A DNA stretch of 64,000 nt from Cocos nucifera. Taxonomy: Eukaryota > Streptophyta > Magnoliopsida > Arecales > Arecaceae. The stretch covers positions 1 to 64,000 of the forward strand of contig QRFJ01000493.1 of assembly GCA_006176705.1 (NCBI GenBank), given 5' to 3'. The translations under genes were made by a program, and so were the position numbers. The first letter of the stretch is position 1; each line of letters opens with the position of its first letter. The notes under the pieces were generated by a model. The model ran no database searches. It worked only from the letters and a program-made list of their open reading frames with translations, and was not told the origin of the DNA. This document shows positions 1 to 11,541 of this stretch, piece after piece.

Positions 1-1757
1 GAATTAGGGTTAGCAAATTTGGGCATGGAAAATTATTTCTTGCATTGAATGCACTTTGACATGAGAAAGACTTTTATGTCCAATGCCTACTTAGAGTTCC
101 TTTTGACCAAAATAACTCATTTACTTTATCATTAGAACTCTAGGACTTATTCTTCATGAAAATCCACTAGATCTCATCTATTATTTTTTCCAAAAATGAT
201 TCAAAAAGGTATCAGCATGAGTAGATAAGGAAGACTCCATTGCGCCTAGGACTCTTCCCTTAAGAGTTTGATCCAAATCAAACTCTATCATAACTAAATC
301 TAGACACCTCCAAAAATCACAAAATTTATAAAACCCAATGCATAACTCATGATCTATCACATATCAAAAAATTAGATCAAAATAATTTTTAAAGAATTTT
401 CTAAAAGCATCTAATCAGGTGACCCTCAATTTTTTCAAATAGGTCAAATTTTGACCCTAGTCCAATTTGACTATGAATGGATTTAAATTTTGTAATTAAT
501 CTAACCTACACTTATTCCAATCAGATAAAAATAAATCTATTCAAAATATAAAAATAAGTCAAATCAAATTTGACTCGATTGCGATGAATCAGAAAGATTT
601 CAGAAGGAGAAAGTCAGGCTCAATCATGTACTAGCACGATTACCTTGAACCTGACTGGATCTAATCCAAATTAATCAAACTGGCTTAGCTCAATTAATGA
701 CATCCAGATCCAAACCCTTGTTTGTATGATCTAGTTAGGTTCAATTCTTTATGGTAATGAGACACGTTGCGATCTCCATCATCGAATCACCTTTCGATGG
801 ACCAAAACTTTTTTGATTCATATGATTAGAATGATTGATCATCAAAATCATTCTAATTGCTCTCAAAATCCATCAGTGATACCTAGCAGTATATGATGGC
901 AACCCATTAGAACTGAAAGCAAACCTCTCGATATAGTAATCTATGTGATTGGGTTCTTCTACCTTGAGCCCTAACAGGATTAGGGTTAAGGTGAACTCGT
1001 TAAACCCAATGTCCGTCATATGAATTAATCATTCAATTCGAGTCCAATGTGAAATTGTAATAGAAACTCTTTCTATCATCTTCACTTTGCCATGGCCATG
1101 GGCTTATGAACTCAATCTTATGATTATCATAGGGCAACTCCTCATCTATCGAGGTAGATAGATCTTCTATTGGTGCAATTCAATTCCTACAATGAACATA
1201 CTATAGCCAACATACACCTCAGAATTCTGAATGGCTAAGAGATCAAGTTATGGTATAGTCAAACTATAACATCCTCAAGGTGAACTATCGATGCACCTTA
1301 GATCAAAGAACCAGATACACCACTGCAGCATCGAGTCAGTCATCGATGAGAAGTTAGACTTTCTTATGACTATTCGAGGTGAACATACTCAGTGCCCTCA
1401 TTCTCTAATGAGTATCTATACTCTTGCTTCGGTATCTTCACACCATAGACTCAAGACACATCTATCCTAAGAAAGCGATCACACACTAATCTTTTGGATT
1501 GATCACCATTCTCATGATGATCCTACGGTCGGAAGTAGTTTATGAGTTAATTATAAAAATTCATGTCTTAAATTTTCAACTCTTAAAAATATGAATTGTC
1601 AATACCATTAACTCAAAAGATGTATCATAGATACTTTTAAATACATACTATAATAAAAAATAACTTATTTATTAATTTATAGTCAAAATTATAAAATTAT
1701 CCTTAGAAGTGTATTATAAGTGACAACCAATTTGGCTTCTAGGAAACACATCTAACA
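1..1757 (-). repeat. Copia A 3' LTR (partial)
   Basis: This stretch matches 9262-11023 almost throughout, including the openings near positions 30 and 9285 and the common end TCTAACA. On the minus strand the LTR begins TGTTAGATGTG at 1757. It contains the family dyad at 614-654. No coding sequence is seen. The first part of the LTR, about 500 bp on the U5 side, is outside the window. Confidence 0.9.
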
Positions 1758-1775
1758 AACTTTCACTTGACCTAA
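1758..1775 (-). other. Polypurine tract of copia A
   Basis: Immediately inside the 3' LTR, the minus strand reads GGTCAAGTGAAAGTT just before TGTTAGA. It matches the better preserved GGACAAGTGGGAGAT tract of copia C at 18486-18500. PPTs prime plus-strand DNA synthesis in LTR retrotransposons. Confidence 0.75.
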
Positions 1776-2130
1776 AGCCAATTGGCTACAAGTCTAAGTT
1801 CCATCTTCTCAAGGTGGGCTTCAATCTTCTGCTAGCTTAATGGCTTTGTCAGTGGATCAGCCATATTATCATAGTGTTGACTCTCTTGACCTCGACGTAT
1901 TTCTTCTCGAGGTAATCATGGATGAGGTGGTATCGCCGCTCAATGTGCTTAGATTTTTTATGAGACCTCGACTCCTTAGCTAGGGCTATAGCACCATTGT
2001 TGTCGCAGTATAGAGGGATGGCATCACTCCAAGCTCTACAATGAACTCCTTGTACCAAAATGCCTTCTTTGTAGCTTCCAACATAGCGATGTACTCTACT
2101 TCCATGGTGAAATCTACTATCACAGTCTAC
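1776..2130 (-). pseudogene. Copia A RNase H domain (decayed)
   Basis: Minus-strand translation gives the copia RNase H block with LYCDNNGAIALAKE followed by HKKSKHIERRYHLIHDYLEK, which lies at the C-terminus of copia Pol and removes RNA from the RNA:DNA hybrid. The Asp of YCDN, one of the catalytic carboxylates, is present. The frame is broken at the end: the part after VKRV that should lead to the PLTKPL motif is interrupted by stops. The parallel domain of copia C at 18500-18862 is better preserved. Confidence 0.85.
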
Positions 2131-3330
2131 TTGAAACTCTTCTAGCTGACAGCACTACCATTGCACACAAATAGACTTTCAGATGTCGACTTTCAATCAT
2201 CTATATCAGACGTAAAATTTGATTCTGTATACCCTTAGATCTGGAGATCTCCATTACCAAAGACTAGAAATATATCCTTATTCCTTCTCAAGTACTTAAG
2301 GATACATTTCATAAAAGTCCAGTGCTCTTCATCTGGATTTGACTAATACCTGCTCATGATACTCACAACATAGGCTATATCTGGTTGTGTGCATAGCATG
2401 GCATACATGAGGCTTCCAATTGCTGAAGCATAAGGGATCTTGCTCATGCGTTCAATCTCCTCAGGTGTGTTAGAACACATCTTCTTGGAGAGATGAATGC
2501 CATGGCTGAAGGGCACCAATCTCCTCTTGGAGTTTTCCATGCTAAACCTCTTTAGCACCTCCCTATGTATATTTTCTGTAAGAGACCCAGCATCTTATTT
2601 GGTCTATCTCTATAGACCTTAATTCCTAGAATAAAGGATGCCTCTCCTAGATCTTTCATGAAGAATTCTTTAGACAACCATATTTTTACTATAGTTAACA
2701 TGGGAATATCATTTTCAATTAGGAGGATGTCATCCACGTACAGTATGAGAAAGACAACAGCACTCCCACTGACCTTTTTAAAAACACAGGACTCCTCTTC
2801 ATTCTTAATGAATCCAAATGATTTGATCACATCATTAAAATGAGCAATTCAGCTCCAAGATACTTGCTTAAGTCCATATATGGACCTTTGCAGCTTGCAG
2901 ACCTTGTGATCAGTATCATTAGATGTGAAATTCAGTGGCTATTCCATATAGATATCTTTCTCAAGATATCTATTTAAGAATGCCATTTTTACATCCATCT
3001 GATATATTTCATAATCAAAATAGGCTGCAACAATAAGTAATGTACTGATGGATTTGAGCATGGCTACTGACGAAAAAGTATCCTGATAGTCAATGCCTTC
3101 ATGCTAACTATATCCTTTTGCCATGAGCCTTGCTTTCAATGTCTCTACATTTTCATTGGCACCTATCTTTCTTTTGAAGATCCAGTTACATCCAATAGGT
3201 ACTATACCTTCAGGTGGATCTACCAAGATCCAAACTTGGTTCGAGCGCATTGAGTCAATCTCTGACTTCATTGCCTCTAACCATTTCTTGAAGTTGATAT
3301 CTAATATCACCTCATCTTAGGTTTTGGGAT
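2131..3330 (-). pseudogene. Copia A reverse transcriptase (decayed)
   Basis: This RVT_2-type reverse transcriptase is in pieces. The N-terminal part at 3104-3310 contains QVWILVDPPEG and WIFKRKIGA. The palm is at 2552-2830 with the catalytic LYVDD motif intact, followed by LGEASFILGIKVYRD. The thumb/connection at 2343-2558 contains IPYASAIGSLMYAM and QPDIAYVVS. Frameshifts and stops separate the pieces, for example around 2560-2580 and 2840-3100. It would have copied element RNA into cDNA in the virus-like particle. It cannot be translated now. Confidence 0.9.
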
Positions 3331-4556
3331 CATCACCATGAACCCCTTTTTTCTGTGAGGAACATTTCCACTATGTCCTTTGAAATAGTACCTAAGTATC
3401 TTTTAGGGGGATAAAAAATCCTTTCTAATCTATGAGGTGGATGAGGTAGTGATTGGACTGGTTCAATTTGATTGGGTTCTATAGGTTCCTTGGTTCATGG
3501 CTCTTGGGAGGCTTTCTCCTCGAGCCTAATCTATCTTCCGATGCCATTATCTTGAATAAATTATTTTTCAAGAAAGATGGCGTGTTGACTCACAATCACA
3601 TTGTGATCTTCTGGAAGATAGAAAAATATCCTAATGACTCATTAGGATATCAAATAAATCGAGCTCTAAAGGACCTGGACTCTAATTTATCAGCCTGTTG
3701 TCTCTTGACATGGGTCGAACAATCCTAAATTTTGAAATGTCTCAGACTTGATTTCTTGCCATGTCATATCTCATACGGTGTAGTAGGAATAGTTTTAAAT
3801 GAAACCCTACTCAATAGATATATAGCAGTCAATAGGCCATGTCCCAAAAAAACTCAAAAAGATTTGTGAAGCTCATCATGGATCGAACCATATCTAATAG
3901 GATTCGATTTCTCCATTCTAAAATCCTATTGAGTTGAGGCATTCTAGGTGGAGTCCATTATGAGACTATGCCATTATCTTTAAGTCTAGGAATTTCCGAC
4001 TAAGGTATTCGCCTCTTCGATCTGATCGAAAAATGTTAATTAGTTTTTCTATTTATTTTTATACTTTGAGTCTGAATTTCTTGAACTTTTCAAAAGCTTC
4101 AGACTTATGTCGTATCAAATATACATATTCGTACCGAGATAAATCATCGATAAAGGTGATGAAGTAGATGTAATTACCTCTGGCTAGTATATCAAATGGA
4201 CCGCATACATCAATATCTACTAGAACAAGCAGGTCTGTGGCCCTTTCTCCATATCCCACAAAAAGAAGCTTGGTCATTTTGCCATGAAGGCATGATTCAT
4301 AAATCAGATATGACTTAGAAGTTAATGGACTCAATAGCTCGAATTTCTCTAGTTTGTTAACCCTATCTTTAGCTATATGATCCAGCCTAAGGTGCCAAAG
4401 ATACCTATCATTTAAACTATCCCTAGGTCGCTTTGATCCTATGGCATTCACATTTTGCTTGATATTAAAAATAGAAAAATCAATATGTAACTGATAGAGA
4501 CCATTTATAAGAAAATCACTTGTAATTTTTTTTTTTTCATAAAAAATATTATAATG
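3331..4556 (-). pseudogene. Copia A integrase with GAG-pre-integrase region (decayed)
   Basis: The open part at 4059-4451 starts with the GAG_pre-integrase type stretch RYLWHLRLDHIAKDRV. It then runs into the integrase core with DIDVCGPFDI and ITFIDDLSRYEYVYL, which holds the first acidic catalytic residue. The C-terminal half, 3331-4050, is recognisable only by nucleotide similarity to copia C around 20454-20858 and is full of stops. Solo LTR S (4562-5711) separates this piece from the protease piece upstream. Confidence 0.85.
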
Positions 4557-4561
4557 ATTCT

Positions 4562-5711
4562 TGTTGGTGCAAAATCTGGTTGACGTCGGATCGAACTAGA
4601 GTTGAGGAAGAAGAGGTCGCCACTGGTGACCTACAAAATAAAGTTTCATTTGGAGTCGGTGGTGGTGGCTCTAGCAAGATCCTTCGATGATCAAGTCAGC
4701 TCTTCTAACCAACAAAAATGGAGTGCTCAAGTAAAAATTCAGTAGATTTATGGAAAGGAGAAGAGAGCCTAAAGAAAATATATCTGGAGCATCCCTTTTT
4801 ATAGATGGAGCCTGTATAGCCATAATCATTCGGTAGTGGGCTGCTTGAGGACACGTGGAATTTATCACCATAATCGTTTGGTAGTGGGCTGCTTGGGGCC
4901 ATGTGGAATTTATTATGGAGAGAGATGTCGCCCGTTCGTTGAGATTTAATAGTCAAAGTTCGGAGGAAGCAAGCATTGGTTGGTGAAGAGCTTTGACATG
5001 TGTCAATTTTAGAGGAGTTCAGACTCCTAAAGAAAATATGGCTAGAGGGGGTCATCCGGGAAGAATACTATTTGAAATCTAAAAGTAATCCATTAGAGAA
5101 ATTTGGATGGAGTTTGACTGATAAAGAAGTTTAGAAGGAGTCCGACTGGTGCAGAAGTTCGACTGAAGAAGAAGTTCGAAAGAAGTTCGACTTTTGGAGG
5201 AATTCAACTGCTGGAGGAATCTAACTGAAGGAGAAGTTTGAAAGAAGTTCGACTCCTAGAGAAATTCGACTGAAGGAGAAGTTCGAAAGAAGTTCGATTG
5301 CTGGAGGAATCCGACTGAAGGTGAAGTCCGAAAGGAGTTTGGCTCCTGGAGGAATTTGACTAAAGATGAAGTTCGAAAGAAGTTCGACTGTTGGAGAAAT
5401 TTGACAGAAGAAGAAATTCAAAAAAAGTTCAGCTCTTGGAGGAATCCGACTAAAGGTGAAGTTCAAAAGGAGTTTGACTGCTAGAGGAATTTGACTGAAG
5501 GAGAAATCTGAAAGAAGTTTGGCTCCTGAAGGAATCCGACTGAAGGTGAAGTCTGAAAGGAGTTCGACTGCTGGAGGAATTTGATTGAAAGAGAAGTTTA
5601 GAAGGAGTTCGACTGCTGGAGAATTCTCGATCGAAGCTCTTCTATGATTATCAGTTACATTAGACTGAGCATCAGACTGAACTTCGATGGAAGTGGGATT
5701 TATCCCCAACA
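4562..5711 (-). mobile_element. Solo LTR S inserted in copia A
   Basis: A 1,150-bp block begins TGTTGGTGC and ends CCCCAACA, with perfect inverted TGTTGG/CCAACA termini. It sits exactly where copia A protease should continue into integrase. The flanking 5-mers ATTCT (4557-4561) and GTCCT (5712-5716) differ by two transitions and may be a decayed target-site duplication. No PBS, PPT or coding sequence is present, so it is a solo LTR. On the minus strand a TATA box (CTATAAAAAGG, about 4794-4804) lies 235 bp from the end ATTTTGCACCAACA. That ending resembles LTRs of Tat-type gypsy elements (inference), so I assign the minus strand. Confidence 0.75.
5130..5640. repeat. 45-bp minisatellite inside solo LTR S
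   Basis: About eleven degenerate copies of a 45-bp unit lie here; for example, unit starts at 5233, 5278 and 5323 are exactly 45 apart. Units are built on the words GAAGTTCGAAAG, AGTTCGACTGCTGGAGGAA and CGACTGAAGG. Because 45 is divisible by three, the minus strand stays open for 162 codons of a 15-residue repeat around AVELLSDFTFSRIPP. The ORF has no recognised domain, and I regard it as a by-product of repeat periodicity rather than a gene. Confidence 0.9.
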
Positions 5712-6026
5712 GTCCTTAAGAAAACTAATTACATAGCCTTTCTGTACTAAACATGAAATAGAAATCAAATTCCTGCTTGCTGCAGACACATAAAAATAGT
5801 TCCTAAGTACTAAGTCTAATCCTGATGGTAATCGTAGAGGATAGGTTCCCACAACCACCGCAGCAACTCTTGCACCATTTTCGATGTGTAGGATCATTTC
5901 ACCATCCCTCAGCCTCCTGCTATCCTCAAGACCCTGCATAGAAGTGTACAAGTGAGCACTAGAACCAGAGTCAAGCACCCAATTGGATGTAGAAAAAACC
6001 GTAAGATTAGATTCTACAATGAGCAT
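5712..6026 (-). pseudogene. Copia A protease domain (interrupted)
   Basis: Translation shows the copia aspartic protease signature WVLDSGSSAHL, with the catalytic DSG triad intact, then VLRNYFYVSAASRNLISISCL, the usual end of the domain. The enzyme would process Gag-Pol inside the particle. The frame stops at the boundary with solo LTR S. The codon register on the far side of S agrees with this one if S and one copy of the target duplication are discounted, so S was a simple insertion. Confidence 0.9.
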
Positions 6027-6866
6027 ACCTTCAGAAGAACCTACTTCCTTCTTGTTCTTCAGGCTGGCCAGGTAAAGAAGGCAGTTCTGCTTCTAATGGC
6101 CCTCAGTATTGTAATTAAAATATTTTTCTTTGTTAGCGGCCTTTTTCTTTGGCTCTATCTTCTTCTTCTTCCCACCATTCCCCTTCTGCTTCTTCATGGA
6201 CTTCTTCTTCTTTTCAAAATACTTTCTCTTGGATGAAGTCTGCTCCACAACAAGTACTGACCCTTTATAACTTTTCATTAAAAGCTCAGCAGTAACCAGC
6301 ATATTCATGAGCTCAGCCAAGGTATTCAGAAGTTTATGCATATGGTAGTTCATGATGAACTACCCATACGCATCAATCAAGGACTGCAGAATTATGTCAA
6401 TCTATAGATCCTGATCTAACTTGACATCGAGCTTCTCAAGCTCTTCTAAGTCCTTGATCATCATCCGACAATGATCTTGGACTGACTGCCCATTATGCAT
6501 CTAAGTCTTAAAAAATCTTTTAGTGACTTGATATTTGGCTGCGGGACTCTGTTCACCAAACAACTCTTGTAGGTGAGCCAACATTTGCTGGCTAGTCTTA
6601 ATGTCTTCATGTTGGCACTAGAGCTCATCAGACATCGAGCCCAATATGTAATATCTGACTTTATTATCTTCATCTATCCACTTCTCGAGAGATGCTCTTT
6701 GATCAGCGGATGAACAGGCTGGTAAGGTGGAGGGATCTTGTTCTAGCACATGAGTCAATATTTCAGAATCCAAAATAATTTTGATGTTTCGGAGCTAATC
6801 CTTGTAGTTGGGTCCAATCAGTTTATGGGTGTCCAGGATATGGGCTAGTGGGTTGGACATAGACAT
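6027..6866 (-). pseudogene. Copia A gag (decayed)
   Basis: From the probable ATG at 6864-6866 the minus strand encodes a UBN2/copia-type Gag with recognisable runs such as ILDSEILTHVLEQDPS, MLAHLQELFGEQS and MNYHMHKLLNTLAELMNMLV. A Lys-rich stretch (KKKKSMKKQKGNGGKKKK) precedes a zinc knuckle. At least three in-frame TAG stops occur, two of them at Trp- or Gln-like positions that need only one transition. The zinc knuckle reads YFNYNTEGH, so both leading Cys have become Tyr and RNA binding would be lost. Confidence 0.85.
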
Positions 6867-8742
6867 TTTTCTATAGAGAGTCAAAGTTTCTAGTTAGATT
6901 TTGTAATTAGACTTAAATAATTTATTTAAAGATTTTATTTTTAAATAAATTAGTCTCCCACTATTTACTCGTATCCCTACACTCCCTTAGCAGAGATGCA
7001 AAAATCTCCATGATTATAGATTTCTAGTGGATGGTGCGGTCCCTCAAACTGGCTCACCACCTCACCTAACAGTTATTGGTGATGGATGAATTGATGAGTG
7101 GATAACTCTTTTCCAATGATTCTCTAATTATGGTGCACTCTAACTTAATCTCTAATTCATGAATCTCACCGTATTCGAAATATTGATCCACTCCTTAGTT
7201 AAGTCAGACCCACTATTTGCACAGATTGGATTTTTGATTGGATCCCTCACCATATCCAAAATATTGGGCCCAACCCATCCTCCAACCCATAGCATCCAAT
7301 GCCTAATAGACATGGTTGCATCTTTTTGGTGCGACTGAACCACTATATCCAATCGAGAACAATCAACCTCGGGAAGGGCCCTCACATCTACAATGGTGGA
7401 AGACTTTAGACTTAATATTTTCTTAGAAAGATTTAATTTAGGTCTCTTTAAACTTGACTTGACTTAGTTATAATAATTATGACTAACCTAGTGGCATGGA
7501 TTGGCTCAAATTGTTAGCCACCTTAAATCAGAACTAGATCGACACAAATGGCCAGGTAAGTAAGATCGGTGGAAGGGATATGCCATTAACTCGATAAGAA
7601 TGCATTCAATTCGAGTATATCCTAATTAAAAATCAGTCGATCATATCTTCCAAAGTTATCTTAGACACCAAATTGTTGAATCAGAACCAATTGGGTTAGC
7701 CTACAATCCAGGCTCGAATCGTGGAGCCAAATTAGGTCTTGATTTGATCGAGTCACATCTCAATGCGATTCGATCTTGATCCAGATTTAATCCTATTAGG
7801 CTGATCAAATCTAAGCTTTCTTTGATCCCACCTAACCAACTCTTGATTTAGTTTGATCAATCGCTTGACATAATTAAGCTACCCAAGTCCGAACCCAATT
7901 TTATGAATATATCTTAGATCTAAAAATTCAGAATTTTAGATCTAATTAATTCCATAATCTTAATTCTTAATTAAGTTTTGAATTTATGAACAAAATACGT
8001 AATAAAAATTCTAGGATTTCAAAATCTAGGATTTTATAGAAAAATAAGTTTTGATTTTTTATTAAGGATGAATGCGCAGCACCCCTACATACCATAAGAA
8101 CATTCCATCGAATGGAAGGAGAGGGCCTTTAAATCCTACTTTATTCTTATGACTGAATGGCTGTGGAAAACTTCTTAATCAAAAATATAATTTTTTACTA
8201 TAAAACTAGTTAGATCATATATCACATATAAAAAGATCTAAGTAATACATGTCTTGCATACATCTCATGTATCATTAATATGCATACTTTCATATAAAAA
8301 ATATCACATCTAAATATGAAAAATAAAATTTTAAATTTGATCATATCAAAATTAAAACTATTCTAGACATCTTATAGAACTATTCTATGACTAGTCTAAG
8401 CATGCATCTTTCATATCTTATATGAATAAATCAAAAATTAAAAACTTTATTTTTTATTTTTAGATCTTATTATAATAATTATAACATCAAAAAAATAAAA
8501 ATTAAATAGATCTAAAATTTTATTTAATCAAATTAAATACATGATCATACTAGACTACACATAGAACTATTCTATACTTAGTCTAGTCATGCATCTCATA
8601 CATATTAGATCTAAATTATTTAACTTTTAATTTTTTAATTTTAGATCTAATCACATCTAATGTGATATCTAAAATATTTTAATATCAAATTATAAATAAA
8701 AATAAAATTAAATCTAAGATAGATCTGAATAACTACTAATGT
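6867..8742 (-). other. Copia A untranslated leader
   Basis: About 1.88 kb lies between PBS and gag start with no reliable ORF. It is shared with copias B (11542-13109), D (44581-46618) and E (51060-52700). Conserved landmarks are the block around 7000-7400 (words CTCCACCATTGTAGA on the minus strand), a hairpin-rich segment near 7550-7900, and the block around 8060-8180 with GGCCTTTAAA. Long leaders in BARE/Angela elements carry dimerisation and packaging signals, so these blocks are candidates for such signals (inference). Confidence 0.7.
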
Positions 8743-8755
8743 AACTCTGATACCA
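8743..8755 (-). other. Primer binding site of copia A (tRNA-iMet type)
   Basis: The minus strand reads TGGTATCAGAGTT two bases inside the 5' LTR. This matches the standard plant initiator-tRNA-Met PBS TGGTATCAGAGCC except for two C-to-T changes at the end. Confidence 0.9.
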
Positions 8756-8757
8756 GT

Positions 8758-11023
8758 TGAAAGAAAAATACTATTTTCCACTACAAGATCATGCAGATCT
8801 GATCAAATCTGAGGAAGATTTTTTTAAAAAATTTTAAATAATCTGATTAAATCTAAGAGTTTTCATATTTAATCATGGTAATCTGATATTAAAAATTAAA
8901 AATTAAAATTAAATCAGATTTAATTTAAAGTACCTGATTGGGTAATCTAATTATCCTGCAATGATCCTATTGATTCTTAAGGTTCTGGAAGGAGCCATGC
9001 AAGCACCTAATCTCTACCAATATCCACTCATGCAAGATCTGAACATCTTCTCCTCATGAACTTTTTTTCTAAAAATTAGATCTGGATCTGATCTGAAGAA
9101 TCTTCAAAACTATTTCTGAAGGCAGCCCGTCCGTCACACGAACATCGTCGTGTAGATCCTGAATATTGTGCCAAAAACCTTGGATCTTCTACTTAAATTT
9201 GTGCCTAACCTTTTAGGCTTATAGAAGAGAAGAAGAGAGAGGATAGAGGGGTAGTGGAATATCAGGGATGGCAGACTTTGGTCATGAAAAATTATTTCTT
9301 GCATTGAAAGCACTTTGACTTGAGAAAGGCTTTTATGTCCAACGCATACTTAGAGTCCCTTTTGACCAAAATAACCCATTTATTTTATCAATAGGACTCT
9401 AGAACTTATTCTCCATGAAAAACCATCAGATGTCATCTATTTTTTCCCTAAAAATGATTCAAAAAGGTGTCAACATGAGTAGATAAGGAAGAGTCCACTA
9501 CACCTAGACTCTTCCCTCAAGAGTTTGATCCAAATCAAACTCTATCATAACTTAGTCTGGATACCTTTAAAAATCACAAAATTTGGTACACCCAATGAAT
9601 AATGCATGCTCTATTACATATCCAAAAATTAAATCAAAATAATTTCTAAAGAATTTTTTAAAAGTATCTGATTAGGTGACCCTCAATTCTCTCAAATAGG
9701 TCAACTTTTGACCCTAGTCCAATTTGACTATGAATGGATTTAATTTCTATAATTAATCTAACCTGGACTTATTTTAGTTAGATAAAAATAAATCTATTTA
9801 AAATATAAGAATAAGTCAAATCAAATTTTATTCGATTGCAACAAATCAGAAAGATTTTAGAAGGAGAAAGTCAAGCTCAATCATGTGCTAGCACGATTAC
9901 CTTGAATCTGATTGGATCTAATCCAAATCAATCAAACTAGCTTAGCTTAATTGATGACATCCAAACCTAAATCCTTATTTGTATGAACTAGTTAGATTTA
10001 ATTCTATATGATAATGAGATATGTCGCGATCTCCATCATCGACATCATCGAAATATCTTTCGATGGATCAGAACATTTCTGATTCATACAATTAGAATGA
10101 TTGATCATCAAAATCATCCTAATTGCTCCCAAAATCCATCGATGACATCTAGCAATATATGGTGGCAACTCATTAGAACTAAAAGAAAATCTCTTAGTAT
10201 AGTTACCTATATGATTGGATTCTTCTATCTTGAGCCCTGATAGGATTAGGGTTAAGGTGAACTCATCAAACCCAATGTCCGTCATATGAATTAATCATTC
10301 GATTCGAGTCCAATATGAAACCCTAATAAAAACTCTTTCTATCATCTTCACTTTGCCATGGCCACGGACTTATGAACTCAATCTCATAATTATCATAGGG
10401 CTACTCCTCATCTACCGAGGTAGATAGATCCCTTGTTGGTGCAATCCAATTCCTACAATGAACATGCTATAGCCAATATACACCTCAAAATTTTGAATGG
10501 CTAGAAGATCGAGTAATAGTATAGTCAAACTATAACACCCTCAAGATGAACTATCGATTTACCTCAGATCAAAGAACCAGATATACCACTGCAGCATCGA
10601 GTCAGTCATCGACGAGAAGATAGACTTTCTTATGACTACTCGAGATGGTTATGCTTAGTGCTCTTGTTCTCTAACGAGTACCTATACTCTTGTTCTGTTG
10701 TCTCCACACCATAGACTCAAGATACATCTATCCTAAGAAAGCAATCATATATTAATTTTTTGGATCGATCACCATTCTCGTGATGATCCTACGATCGAGA
10801 GCAGTTTATGAGTTAATTATGAAAATTCATGTCTTAAATTTTTAACTCTTGAAAATATGAATTGTTATTATCATTAACTTAAAGGATATATCACAGACAC
10901 TTTTAAATATATACTATGATAGAAAATAACTCATTTATTAATTTATAGTCAAAATTATAAAATTATTCTTAGAAGTATATTACAAGTGACAGCTAGTCTG
11001 GCTTCTAAGGTACACATCTAATA
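8758..11023 (-). repeat. Copia A 5' LTR
   Basis: This is the full 2,266-bp LTR. In plus orientation it starts TGAAAGAAAA (minus-strand end TTTTCTTTCA) and ends ACACATCTAATA, one transition from the canonical end CTAACA. The part from 9262 matches the 3' LTR at 1-1757. The family dyad is at 9871-9911. The ORF at 10004-10285 (minus) lies wholly in the LTR and resembles nothing. The flank GTTTA (11024-11028) should be one copy of the target-site duplication; its partner would lie left of the window. Confidence 0.9.
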
Positions 11024-11541
11024 GTTTATAATAAACTGCCCATATAAATCAGTCAAGGACTATAGAATGAAATCAATCTGCAAGTCCTTATCTATGGACA
11101 TGCCAAGCTTTTTAAGCTCCTCCAGGTCCTTGATCATTGTCAAATAATAATCATGGACCGACTATCCATCATGCATCTACACTTTGAAGAGTCATCTAGA
11201 CACTTCATAGTGAGCTGCACGACTCTACTTACCTTAGAACTCTTGTAGGTAAGCCAGCATCTGTCTAACAGACCTCATGTTCTCGTGTTGGCATTGTAAT
11301 TTATTAGACATCGATGCCAACATATAGCACCTAACCTTATTATCATCGTCTAACTACTTATCGTGAGATGCACTCTGATCAGTGGTTGGATGGGCTGCAA
11401 ATGGGGGAATGTCCTGATCAAGGATATAGATCAATTTTTTGAAATTAAAATATTTTTTAAGTTTTGGAGCCAATCTTTGAAATTTGGTCCGATTAGCCTT
11501 CTGGTCTCTAGGATTCTAGTTTGGGAGTTGGAAGTAGACAT
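11024..11541 (-). pseudogene. Copia B gag, N-terminal fragment
   Basis: Nucleotide similarity to copia A gag (6345-6866) is clear from the start codon region at 11539-11541 down to 11024. The minus strand includes the Gag words DLEELKKLGMS and DKDLQIDFIL. Stops are present. The fragment is cut where the LTR of copia A begins. Confidence 0.75.

Larger units (their letters stand above)
1..11023 (-). mobile_element. Copia element A (Ty1/copia LTR retrotransposon, left end cut by window)
   Basis: A runs on the minus strand: 5' LTR at 8758-11023, PBS at 8743-8755, leader, gag, protease, integrase, reverse transcriptase, RNase H, PPT at 1758, and 3' LTR at 1-1757. This PR-IN-RT-RH order is diagnostic of Ty1/copia, since gypsy places integrase last. 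The two LTRs align from position 1 with about 9262, so roughly 500 bases of the 3' LTR lie before the window. LTR length (2,266 bp), tRNA-iMet PBS and a leader near 1.9 kb resemble Angela/BARE-type elements (inference). Coding parts carry many stops and a 1.15-kb insertion, so A is dead. Its right LTR abuts gag of copia B, which suggests A inserted into B. Confidence 0.9.

Noticed and set aside
5221..5709. 162-codon minus-strand repeat protein as a host gene
   Set aside because: It is wholly inside an LTR and follows from a 45-bp tandem repeat; kept only as a repeat and as a finding.
7152..7385. 77-codon minus-strand ORF in copia A leader as a small protein
   Set aside because: The homologous stretch in copias B, D and E (11890-12070, 44940-45110, about 52380-52580) is interrupted by stops or shifts, so no conserved protein is encoded.
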